This document shows positions 1-5,706 of a DNA stretch of 10,190 nt, one piece after another. The position numbers and the translations under genes were made by a program. Source of the stretch: Anaerolineae bacterium (lineage in GTDB: Bacteria > Chloroflexota > Anaerolineae > Aggregatilineales > Aggregatilineaceae); NCBI GenBank assembly GCA_016929355.1, contig JAFGJA010000128.1, positions 1-10,190 on the forward strand, read 5' to 3'. Every line of letters starts with the position of its first letter. Positions within the stretch are counted from its first letter, which is position 1. The notes beneath the pieces are model-generated. The model made no database searches. It was given only the letters and a program-made list of their open reading frames with translations, and was not told the DNA's origin.

Positions 1-2
1 AT

Positions 3-416
3 ACGCGCGAACAGTTGCGCCCCTTGCTGGCGGCGGGTGTGACGCTGTTTCTCGATCTGACCGAGGAAAACGAAGCGAGTAGTTATCTGCTCGACCTGCT
101 GGCCGAAGCAAAAGCGCAGGGTATCAAAGTGGAACATCGCCGCCGTGCGATCCCGGATATGGAGATTCCCAGCGCTGAGTTTATGGTTGGGATTCTCGAT
201 GCGATTGACGAGGCCATCGACGCGGGGCAGATCGTGTATGTGCATTGCCTGGGCGGGATCGGGCGCACAGGGACGGTAGTGGGGTGCTACTTGGTCCGGC
301 ACGGCATGGCGGGTCAGGCGGCGCTGGATGAGATTGTCCGGTTGCGCGAGGGCCGCACGAATTCGCCGCAGACGCCGGAGCAATTTGACATGGTGCGGGA
401 ATGGTCGGAGGCTTGA
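3..416 (+). CDS. Dual-specificity / tyrosine phosphatase, C-terminal part (5' end outside window)
   Basis: The frame is open from the left edge to a TGA at 414-416, so the N-terminus lies outside the window. A TTG at 15 could be read as a start, but the reading continues upstream as protein-like sequence (TREQLRPLLAAG) and the domain begins before it. The signature HCLGGIGRTG at about 243-272 is the HCx5R(S/T) phosphate-binding loop of cysteine phosphatases. The Cys is encoded at 246-248 and the Arg at 264-266. About 25 residues from the frame's left end, the segment AIPDMEIPS matches the general-acid Asp loop of CDKN3-like dual-specificity phosphatases. The expected role is cytoplasmic removal of phosphate from protein Tyr/Ser/Thr or from another phosphorylated substrate. 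The substrate cannot be told from sequence. The gene converges on the HAD hydrolase, with a cloverleaf palindrome in the 110-bp gap. Confidence 0.9.
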   Translation, partial: TREQLRPLLAAGVTLFLDLTEENEASSYLLDLLAEAKAQGIKVEHRRRAIPDMEIPSAEFMVGILDAIDEAIDAGQIVYVHCLGGIGRTGTVVGCYLVRHGMAGQAALDEIVRLREGRTNSPQTPEQFDMVREWSEA

Positions 417-441
417 GCGCGTTCGAGTTGATGCGCAGATC

Positions 442-520
442 GCCCCGCCGCTGACAGCCTGCGGCTGTCTACGAAATCGCACGCGATTTCGTAACGCGCG
501 AACGCGCGTAGCGGCGAGGC
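442..520. repeat. Perfect four-way cloverleaf palindrome between convergent genes
   Basis: Three back-to-back hairpins are enclosed by one closing stem. Arm 1 pairs 453-459 with 463-469 (7 bp, loop TGC). Arm 2 pairs 470-480 with 483-493 (11 bp, loop AC). Arm 3 pairs 494-500 with 503-509 (7 bp, loop AA). The closing stem pairs 446-452 (CGCCGCT) with 510-516 (AGCGGCG) and continues past one C/A mismatch through 442-444 with 518-520. No nucleotide is unpaired at the junction: 64 of the 71 bases from 446 to 516 are in Watson-Crick pairs. It starts 25 nt after the phosphatase stop and ends 6 nt short of the HAD stop. No T-tract follows on either strand, so it is not a textbook intrinsic terminator. 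An alternative fold pairs 511-515 with 519-523. It may be a dispersed palindromic repeat, a 3'-end mRNA structure, or both. Confidence 0.85.
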
Positions 521-526
521 CGCGAT

Positions 527-1762
527 TCAGGTCCGATCCCAGATCAGGTCCAGGCCCGCGTTAATGTCATCCACCACATGATCGGCCACCTCCTGCAAGG
601 CGGCGCGTTTATCCGCGTGGGGCGATACCCCGACGGCGACGCATTGCGCCGGAATACCCATCTGGGTTAGATGCGCGACTGCCGCGCGCGTGGCACGGAT
701 GCCGCCGGTTGAATCTTCGAAGACCACAACACGCACCGCTTGACCGGTAGTGGTTGGATCGGCGCTGGCGTGATCGCGCAGGGCGGCTAAGGGACCGATC
801 AATTCGCCGCGCTCAACCAATGCGGCGGCGGCCTGGAGCGAGTCGGTTTCTGTGCCGGAAAACGCGGCCCCGATCCCGGCCAGCGCTTGTACGGGTGAAG
901 GTTTGATATAGTCGCCCGGTCCGCGCCCATGCTGGCCCGCTAACCAACTCACGCGACCTTGCCCGATCAACGGAATCTGACCTGTCACGCCGAGCAAATC
1001 TACCGCGAGTTCGGCTTCCGGCGCGTAGCCGGTAGTTTGCCCGGCCATCGGCGCAGTGGGGATCGGTTCGGGGAGATCGGTAGGGGGCAGGCTGGGCCGC
1101 GCCGTGTAGATCGTGACGCCGTGTTGCAGTTCGCGGTCCCAGGCCAGCAAGCGATCCCGGTGATCCGCATCGAGCAGCGCCACATCCTGCGTTGCCAGCA
1201 TACTTTCGCTCTCAAATGGAGCGGCTTGATCATAGGTATCCGCAAACCGCACGCTGCCGAGCGTATACGTCTGGAAAACGCGCGTGGTCGGTGTGCCAAA
1301 CACGTCATACACATTGCCAAGCAGCGTCGTGAATAAGGGTTGGTGCGCAGGATCGATCTCGTCTACGATCAGCTTGAGATAGCGCGCTGCCGGGAAATGT
1401 CCATCCGCCTGTGACGTATGAATCCGCCGCGCCGCCGCGACAAAATTCGGGCGCGGGAGGGCCAAATTCGCCGCCTGAATTGCTGTTACCATCTCATCCA
1501 GTGAGGCGCGATACAGATCGGGGTGTTGATCCAGCGCCGCGAGCATAAGCTGGCTCAAACACATCGCGCACGAATCCCACTCATTCGTCAGGCCGCACGC
1601 CTCGAAGATGGCAATCTCGTCATTATCCGGCCCCATCGCCGCTTGGCCCATGCGCGCCGTGAAATGATCCACCGTCGCCCGCATCGCGTTTTTGTAGCCC
1701 ACCGGATGGACCAAAACGCCATCCACATCCAGCAAAAAGAGCGTGTGTGAGGAATGGGTCAT
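527..1762 (-). CDS. HAD-superfamily hydrolase with large cap/insert
   Basis: This 411-residue protein has all four HAD motifs. Motif I is LDVDGVL at residues 11-17, with D12 as nucleophile and D14 as acid/base. Motif II is YTAR at 219-222 (T220), motif III is the Lys in IKPSP (K287), and motif IV is VFEDSTGG (E349-D350). Members of this family hydrolyse phosphate esters through an aspartyl-phosphate and need Mg2+. About 200 residues separate motifs I and II, far more than in a minimal HAD phosphatase. This implies a large helical C1-type cap or an inserted domain, which would set substrate choice. The insert contains CAMC at 65-68 and C56. The start ATG (1762) lies only 6 bp after the upstream hypothetical gene and has no visible Shine-Dalgarno, so translation is probably coupled. 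The substrate is unknown. A phosphatase role is likely but not proven. Confidence 0.88.
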   Translation of the reverse strand: MTHSSHTLFLLDVDGVLVHPVGYKNAMRATVDHFTARMGQAAMGPDNDEIAIFEACGLTNEWDSCAMCLSQLMLAALDQHPDLYRASLDEMVTAIQAANLALPRPNFVAAARRIHTSQADGHFPAARYLKLIVDEIDPAHQPLFTTLLGNVYDVFGTPTTRVFQTYTLGSVRFADTYDQAAPFESESMLATQDVALLDADHRDRLLAWDRELQHGVTIYTARPSLPPTDLPEPIPTAPMAGQTTGYAPEAELAVDLLGVTGQIPLIGQGRVSWLAGQHGRGPGDYIKPSPVQALAGIGAAFSGTETDSLQAAAALVERGELIGPLAALRDHASADPTTTGQAVRVVVFEDSTGGIRATRAAVAHLTQMGIPAQCVAVGVSPHADKRAALQEVADHVVDDINAGLDLIWDRT

Positions 1763-1768
1763 GCGGGC

Positions 1769-2104
1769 TTAATCGCTGTTTTTCTGTTGGGTTGTTTTGG
1801 TAGCGAGATAAGCGTCATAATCACTCTGATCGACCAGTTCGCCGCCCGTCACTTCGGCAGATGTAAACCGTCGCTGGTTATCAAAGAAGAATTCTGCTTC
1901 GATCCGGTCAAAACTGCGTTGGCCGACAATCATTTTACGCGCAAAATAGCCGCCACTATCACTCTGCGAGAGATCGTTTGAGCGGTTCAACCGGACCTGG
2001 ATCACTTCGCCAGTCCGGTGCGCTTTGACATAAAAATAGAGGCCATCCTTATCGCCCGATGAGGCGCTGCCGCCACCACCAAGCAGTTTTTTCAGAAAAT
2101 CCAT
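1769..2104 (-). CDS. Conserved short hypothetical protein (MDFLKKL type)
   Basis: This is a 111-residue soluble protein. It opens with MDFLKKLLGGGGSAS, a short amphipathic helix followed by a glycine/serine linker. A compact mixed domain follows, with LYFYVK at its start, VRLNRSNDLS, a SGGYFARK segment, and EAEFFFDNQRR and GGELVDQSDYDAY near the end. The layout resembles hypothetical proteins I associate with Chloroflexota, but I know no function. Two ATGs compete, at 2110 and 2104. The Shine-Dalgarno AGGAG (2113-2117 on the complement) lies 2 nt from the first and 8 nt from the second, so 2104 is preferred. A four-codon upstream minigene precedes it. The gene is the first of a pair with the HAD hydrolase, with a 6-bp gap, which suggests co-expression. 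Confidence 0.82.
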   Translation of the reverse strand: MDFLKKLLGGGGSASSGDKDGLYFYVKAHRTGEVIQVRLNRSNDLSQSDSGGYFARKMIVGQRSFDRIEAEFFFDNQRRFTSAEVTGGELVDQSDYDAYLATKTTQQKNSD

Positions 2105-2115
2105 GTTCATTTCTC

Positions 2116-2140
2116 CTACATCGTGTTCATGTGTTCCTCC
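2116..2140 (-). promoter_or_regulatory. Upstream minigene (Met-Asn-Thr-Met-stop) with strong Shine-Dalgarno
   Basis: On the complement, GGAGG (2136-2140) stands 5 nt before ATG (2128-2130). That ATG is followed by AAC ACG ATG and then TAG (2116-2118). The TAG shares bases with the Shine-Dalgarno AGGAG of the next gene. The minigene ribosome site is at least as good as that of the real gene, and the two initiation regions resemble each other (GGAG-AA-ATGAAC). It could act by translational coupling or attenuation, or be a relic of a duplicated start region. Confidence 0.45.
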
Positions 2141-2152
2141 GCTAGCATACCA
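2141..2152 (-). promoter_or_regulatory. Candidate extended -10 promoter for hypothetical/HAD pair
   Basis: The complement reads TGGTATGCT over 2144-2152, which fits the TGnTAnnnT extended -10 pattern. No good -35 box is visible 16-18 bp further upstream. Transcription would start near 2137 and cover the minigene and both genes. The call is weak. Confidence 0.3.
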
Positions 2153-2265
2153 CAGACCCGCAGGGGCGACTATGGTCGTGCCGGATCAGCAATAAGGATG
2201 GATCACATCAAAATGGCACTCGAATTGCTCAGATTAAAATATATAAAAATAGGAATAGTGAATAT

Positions 2266-2295
2266 TTGCACTATCTTCTTCGTGATCGTTATAAT
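2266..2295 (+). promoter_or_regulatory. Candidate sigma-70 promoter for the STAS-like gene
   Basis: A perfect TATAAT lies at 2290-2295, with TTGCAC at 2266-2271 as a poor -35 box (first three bases match) and an 18-bp spacer. The predicted transcript would begin near 2302, giving a leader of about 42 nt. The whole stretch is AT-rich, so a chance TATAAT is possible. Confidence 0.45.
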
Positions 2296-2343
2296 TGTAA
2301 AAATTGCTTCGGGGAAGATTGAAGAAATACATAGGGAGATTCC

Positions 2344-2751
2344 ATGTCAGAAATACTTCTTTTCGATAATGAGTTCGTCAGCGTCAGGTATCTTGAAGAT
2401 AAAAAAATGATTTACCATACCATTCATAAGCCCTTGCCTACCTCGATCCTTAAAGAAGCTTTAAATATCGGGACCGAGGCGCTTAAGCAGTATGGGATTC
2501 ACAAATGGCTTTCGGATGATTCTTGTATGGGGCCAATTTCACCGGAATTTATGGAATATAGCCATGATGTCTGGCAACCGCGCACGATTGCGGCGGGTTG
2601 GAAATATTGGGCGATTGTTGTTCCCCAAGAGTTGGCGGCGGCTGGCTCGTTGACTCCGGCGATAGAGAAACTCTACGAATTAGGCTTGCGGATGATGGTC
2701 TTCACTGATCTGAACGATGCTTTCCGATGGCTTGAAAGCATGGATGACTGA
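2344..2751 (+). CDS. Small STAS/SpoIIAA-like domain protein (tentative)
   Basis: This 135-residue soluble protein is preceded by GGGAG (2334-2338), 5 nt before the ATG, which fixes the start. The order of elements recalls small stand-alone STAS/SpoIIAA-like proteins common in Bacteroidota and other environmental bacteria. An N-terminal beta pair (VSVRYLEDKKMIYHTIHK) is followed by a helix (ILKEALNIGTEALKQYG). Next come KWLSDDSCMGPISPEF and a strand after a Trp-rich turn (WKYWAIVVPQELA). The C-terminus reads MMVFTDLNDAFRWLES, a pattern in which the last helix carries A..WL. No catalytic residues are evident. In related proteins the fold serves as a signalling or binding module, but the partner here is unknown. 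The first 150 bp and the upstream spacer are clearly AT-richer than the neighbours, which hints at separate ancestry. The gene is real with good confidence. The family name is uncertain. Confidence 0.8.
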   Translation: MSEILLFDNEFVSVRYLEDKKMIYHTIHKPLPTSILKEALNIGTEALKQYGIHKWLSDDSCMGPISPEFMEYSHDVWQPRTIAAGWKYWAIVVPQELAAAGSLTPAIEKLYELGLRMMVFTDLNDAFRWLESMDD

Positions 2752-2776
2752 TTTCGATTTCGTATAGGTGATTATC

Positions 2777-2805
2777 TGGTAGAATATCTGTTCTGGTGTT
2801 ATGAT
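2777..2805 (+). promoter_or_regulatory. Tandem extended -10 elements upstream of the radical SAM gene
   Basis: Two extended -10 matches stand 20 bp apart: TGGTAGAAT (2777-2785) and TGTTATGAT (2797-2805). Neither has a clear -35 box. They are interleaved with three copies of TATCTG starting at 2773, 2785 and 2810. The last two copies are extended to TATCTGTTC and lie 25 bp apart, so they could be operator half-sites. Confidence 0.35.
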
Positions 2806-2840
2806 GAACTATCTGTTCGCTAATCCAGGGCACACCGATC

Positions 2841-3713
2841 ATGATCCGCGAAATCCAGGCGAAAACCCTGCTGGCTCACGTTAAACAACCGGATACATGG
2901 TTTGGGCTGCGCTATAATCTCAATCTCTATCGCGGCTGTCAGCATCAATGCATCTATTGCGACTCGCGCAGTGAGTGTTACCAGATCGAGAATTTTCATG
3001 ATGTGTTGGTCAAGGTCAACGCGCTTGATCTGCTGCGCGACGAACTGCCACGCAAACGTGAAAAAGGCACAATTGGTTTTGGCTCGATGAGCGATCCGTA
3101 TACGTTCGCGGAAAAGCAGTACAACCTTACCGGGCAGGCGTTAGCGGTGATCGCAGAACATAAATTCCCGGTGCATCTGATCACCAAAAGCGATATGGTC
3201 GTGAAAGATCGTGAGACGTTAGCGGCGATCAATGAGGTTTTTGCTACTGTATCGTTCACGATCACCACGACGGATGACGATCTCGCGCGCCAGATTGAAC
3301 CCGGTGCGCCGAGTCCGTCCCGCCGCTTAAAGGCGATGGCTGCCTTGCGCGAACGGGGCATCCACGCCGGGATCACGCTGATGCCGGTTTTACCGTTCAT
3401 TGAGGATAACGCGGCTAATATCACGCAGATCGTGACGCAAGCCGCCGATCATGGCGCGGAATATATTTTAGCCTCGTTTGGTATGACATTGCGGGATCGC
3501 CAGCGCGCGTACTATTACGACCAGCTTGACCGGCATTTTCCCGGTGTGCGCGCCCAATACGAACGCCGCTTTGGAAATCACTATTCCTGCGCGGCGCTGC
3601 GGTCTGATCAGTTATGGGAATTGTTTAAGGATTTGTGCGAACGCTATAGTTTGAGCACCCAGGTGAGCCGCTATATACCCCCGGTCCAGCCGACTCAACT
3701 GGCGTTATTGTGA
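2841..3713 (+). CDS. Radical SAM protein, SPL (spore photoproduct lyase-like) family
   Basis: This 290-residue protein carries the radical SAM cluster motif YRGCQHQCIYC at 30-40. Cysteines C33, C37 and C40 are the CxxxCxxC ligands of a [4Fe-4S] cluster that cleaves S-adenosylmethionine. The segments GFGSMSDPY, HLITKSD and GITLMPVLPFIED follow the usual TIM-barrel strand order of the SPL/Rv2578c-type group (COG1533). That group includes spore photoproduct lyase and many uncharacterised enzymes. The protein is shorter than spore photoproduct lyase itself (about 340 residues), and nothing else here suggests sporulation, so DNA photoproduct repair should not be assumed. The ATG at 2841 has only a weak AGGG (2827-2830) before it. 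Its last 9 bp overlap the convergent response regulator. The substrate is unknown. Confidence 0.88.
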   Translation: MIREIQAKTLLAHVKQPDTWFGLRYNLNLYRGCQHQCIYCDSRSECYQIENFHDVLVKVNALDLLRDELPRKREKGTIGFGSMSDPYTFAEKQYNLTGQALAVIAEHKFPVHLITKSDMVVKDRETLAAINEVFATVSFTITTTDDDLARQIEPGAPSPSRRLKAMAALRERGIHAGITLMPVLPFIEDNAANITQIVTQAADHGAEYILASFGMTLRDRQRAYYYDQLDRHFPGVRAQYERRFGNHYSCAALRSDQLWELFKDLCERYSLSTQVSRYIPPVQPTQLALL

Positions 3714-4415
3714 TTTCGCCCCGTTATAAATCAAATAGCCGCGCCCATGCAGATTATGAATATATTCCGGCGATTCGCGCTCTAATTCAAGTTTATTGCG
3801 CAAATTCGTGATATGCACGCGCACCAATTTCGGGTCGCCCACGCCGCGCGGATATTCCCAGACATCTTCCAGCAATTGTTCAACCGAGGCGGGCTGCCCA
3901 ATACGGCACATCAAATAGTGCAGCAGGCGGTATTCAGTCGGCGTGAGCGTGATCTGATCGTCATTAATTTTTACTTCGGGGCGTTGGGTATGCAGTTTCA
4001 TGCGCCCGATGGTGATATATTCCGATTCTGGATCAAGCGTGCCGCCCGGCGCGCGGCGCAAGGCAGCGCGTATCCGTGCCGGTAACTCGACCACATCAAA
4101 CGGCTTCATGAGGTAATCATCGGCTCCCGCATCCAATCCTTCGGCAATATCCGAAGCGCGCCCTTTGGCGGTCAAGAAGATGATGGGCACTTTGGCGGTA
4201 AAGGGATTCGCACGCACCCGGCGGCATACCTCAATACCGTCGATCTCCGGCATGATAATATCCAACACCAGCAGATCGGGTAATTGTTGCTCCATTGCGT
4301 TTAGTGCAGCAAAGCCACTTTCAACTGCCGAAACCTGATACCCATCATCCGCCAATACCTGCGCAATGGATGTTAAGACATCCCGCTCATCATCGACAAC
4401 GAGAATATATGCCAT
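3705..4415 (-). CDS. OmpR/PhoB-type two-component response regulator
   Basis: This is a 236-residue, two-domain transcription regulator. The receiver domain (about 2-117) has the acidic pocket D8-D9, the phospho-acceptor D52 (LVLDIIMPEIDG), the switch residue T82 (FLTAKG) and the conserved K104 (DDYLMKPF). The winged-helix DNA-binding domain (about 135-232) shows LTPTEYRLLHYLM, VRVHITNLRNKL and the terminal HGRGYLI turn typical of the family. Phosphorylation at D52 by a sensor kinase should promote dimerisation and promoter binding. No histidine kinase is in the window, so it is an orphan locally. It converges with the radical SAM gene, overlapping it by 9 bp, and follows the nucleotidyltransferase after a 110-bp gap with its own candidate promoter and a palindrome. 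Its targets are unknown. Confidence 0.95.
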   Translation of the reverse strand: MAYILVVDDERDVLTSIAQVLADDGYQVSAVESGFAALNAMEQQLPDLLVLDIIMPEIDGIEVCRRVRANPFTAKVPIIFLTAKGRASDIAEGLDAGADDYLMKPFDVVELPARIRAALRRAPGGTLDPESEYITIGRMKLHTQRPEVKINDDQITLTPTEYRLLHYLMCRIGQPASVEQLLEDVWEYPRGVGDPKLVRVHITNLRNKLELERESPEYIHNLHGRGYLIYNGAKSQ

Positions 4416-4442
4416 GTCGATGTTTATCCTCTCTCTGAACCC

Positions 4443-4487
4443 TGTTGCAACATGTGCGCGGCCTATGTCCCTTTAACTATTGTAACA
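4443..4487 (-). promoter_or_regulatory. Candidate promoter and operator palindrome of the response regulator
   Basis: On the complement an extended -10, TGTTACAAT (4479-4487), lies about 65 bp upstream of the start codon, with no recognisable -35. Downstream of the predicted start site is TGTTGCAACA (4443-4452), a perfect 10-bp palindrome. Its position within the leader would suit a repressor or autoregulatory site. Both calls rest on short motifs. Confidence 0.3.
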
Positions 4488-4525
4488 AAAAGGCGCAGAA
4501 AGTATATCATCAGTTAGGATTTTGT

Positions 4526-5374
4526 TCAGATATGGCTGGTGGTTTGTATATCCAAAAGGGTATCTAAATTCTTCAGCAGGTGATCCAGGATCGCCAATGT
4601 GGAGGATTCCGCCCAGGGCGCGCCACTGCTGATCAGCAGCGCATCGACATCCTGCGCCATGTGTTCCGGCAGCGTGGTGCATACCCGTTCTGCTTGCCGC
4701 AGCACCCGTTTTTCGCCGGGATTGGGAACATGATTCACCGCGAACACAATATCGAAATAGCTCGCCAGCAGCGCCGTGATGCGGTGATTCAGGCTGACCC
4801 GATCTCGTCGTTGGATCGCCAGTTCGATCTGGTGATAGTACGATGATCCGATCTGGCGTAGCACGGGATAATTGAGGCGCACAATAGCGTCCCGCAGCGC
4901 GTCAGGATAGGGTTGGTGGGCGCGCGCCTGCAACCCCGCGAACCAGTCCTCTCGATCCACCAGCGCCACCGACTGCTGCACCGTATACCAGAAACTCGTC
5001 GTGTAGCCCAGCCACGCTTCATGCCGGACCAAGACGCGATCCACCTGATCCGTGATCCAGTCTGGCGACCAGTAGATCAGGTCCACCCCCAGACCTGACG
5101 CGCGATCCGTCCAGGCGTCTTCCGGTCCCCAGAACGGCTTGTCGATCTCAATACTGGGATCATTTTCTCCGGCGAATTCATGCGCCATCGCGCGGCGCGT
5201 GTCGGCGGGAATCGGATCACGGTGGTAAACGTACATATCCAGATCGGAATGGTCATCGGTCAGGCCGGACACGAGCGATCCGGCCAGCGTCACGGCGACG
5301 ACCTGCGGCAGATCGCCAAACCGGTCCGCAATGGCCTGGGCGCGTGTGCGGTGGGGTTCAGGGATGGTGGTCAT
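4526..5374 (-). CDS. Nucleotidyltransferase-fold protein with DUF4037-like C-terminus
   Basis: This is a 282-residue protein. Its N-terminal domain has the Pol-beta-type nucleotidyltransferase signature: G32-S33 in VTLAGSLVSG, then D44-x-D46 in HSDLDMYVY, and a third acidic candidate, D98, in GVDLIYW. The three carboxylates would bind two metal ions for nucleotide transfer. The helical C-terminal part contains SSYYHQIELAIQRRD, ASYFDIVFAVNHVPNPGEKR and LPEHM. It resembles the DUF4037 half of similar two-domain proteins, where it probably binds the acceptor substrate. The relationship to aminoglycoside nucleotidyltransferases is only at fold level, so resistance should not be inferred. AAAGGA (5383-5388 on the complement) sits 8 nt before the ATG and supports the start. 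The substrate is unknown. Confidence 0.85.
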   Translation of the reverse strand: MTTIPEPHRTRAQAIADRFGDLPQVVAVTLAGSLVSGLTDDHSDLDMYVYHRDPIPADTRRAMAHEFAGENDPSIEIDKPFWGPEDAWTDRASGLGVDLIYWSPDWITDQVDRVLVRHEAWLGYTTSFWYTVQQSVALVDREDWFAGLQARAHQPYPDALRDAIVRLNYPVLRQIGSSYYHQIELAIQRRDRVSLNHRITALLASYFDIVFAVNHVPNPGEKRVLRQAERVCTTLPEHMAQDVDALLISSGAPWAESSTLAILDHLLKNLDTLLDIQTTSHI

Positions 5375-5451
5375 GTGTTTTGTCCTTTACAGCACTAGAT
5401 TCTGCATTTTTAAGATCGGTTATTTTTCTTCGAATTAGTTTATGGTTGTAG

Positions 5452-5534
5452 GTTATTAGTTTTTAGTAAAACCTCTGGATGGTAGCGAGTCATGATGGAG
5501 CATGGTTGAGGACTAAAAACCAAAAACCAATAAC
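5452..5534. repeat. Imperfect long inverted repeat (MITE-like or hairpin)
   Basis: The left arm, 5452-5467, pairs with 5519-5534 over 16 positions with two A/C mismatches (GTTATT with AATAAC, GTTTTT with AAAAAC). After an asymmetric internal loop, CCTC (5472-5475) pairs with GAGG (5508-5511). The loop is about 32 nt. On the plus strand the right arm is followed by TTTTT (5535-5539). No plus-strand gene ends just upstream, so it is not an obvious terminator. It may be a small non-autonomous element. Confidence 0.55.
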
Positions 5535-5641
5535 TTTTTACTCGTTTGTAGAGAACCAACCCGTGTTCGGACAGGTTAGCGGTATAGAACGGCAACAACA
5601 CATTAGACAAACCGTACAAAGCCAAATAGGGCCATTGGGGG

Positions 5642-5670
5642 TTGTCAGCCGGGTAGTGCAGCGCTAGAGT
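5642..5670 (+). promoter_or_regulatory. Sigma-70 promoter of pdxT
   Basis: TTGTCA (5642-5647, five of six to consensus) and TAGAGT (5665-5670, four of six) are separated by exactly 17 bp. Transcription would start near 5677, giving a leader of about 30 nt that contains GGGGGA (5693-5698) before the ATG at 5707. It probably drives pdxT and the two genes after it. Confidence 0.6.
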
Positions 5671-5706
5671 TTGCGTAACACTAGCTCACAATGGGGGAAT
5701 TTTACC

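Larger units (their letters stand above)
5440..5685 (-). pseudogene. Possible gene remnant (unidentified)
   Basis: The minus-strand frame is open from a stop at 5686-5688 to its terminator at 5440. The upstream half translates to protein-like sequence, for example ALHYPADNPQWPYLAL followed by GLSNVLLPFYTANLSEHG. Many of its codons end in G or C, unlike the AT-rich DNA around it. The downstream half runs through an inverted repeat and looks non-native. The only initiation codons are TTG, without a ribosome site. It may be the truncated end of a lost gene into which a repeat was inserted, or a chance frame. No family was recognised. Confidence 0.25.
5375..5706. other. Long spacer between divergent nucleotidyltransferase and pdxT
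   Basis: This 330-bp stretch contains no confident gene. From left to right it holds the AT-rich leader of the nucleotidyltransferase, an imperfect inverted repeat (5452-5534), a minus-strand open frame with coding-like codons (about 5440-5685), and the pdxT promoter and ribosome site. No clear promoter for the minus-strand nucleotidyltransferase could be chosen. Confidence 0.6.

Noticed and set aside
446..516. tRNA or tRNA-like gene
   Set aside because: Size (71 nt) and a 7-bp closing stem fit a tRNA, but the arm lengths (7, 11, 7 bp) and 2-3 nt loops do not. There is no anticodon loop or TTCGA-type T-loop.
1000..1336. Overlapping frames within the HAD gene on both strands
   Set aside because: They lie wholly inside a gene with all four HAD motifs, lack ribosome sites and have no recognisable protein features.
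2198..2410. Small single-span membrane protein on the plus strand
   Set aside because: The hydrophobic stretch arises from AT-rich DNA, no properly spaced ribosome site exists, and the frame runs 67 bp into the well-supported STAS-like gene and covers its promoter.
4526..5374. Aminoglycoside resistance nucleotidyltransferase
   Set aside because: Only the general GS...DxD fold signature is shared. The C-terminal half resembles DUF4037, and nothing in the context suggests resistance.
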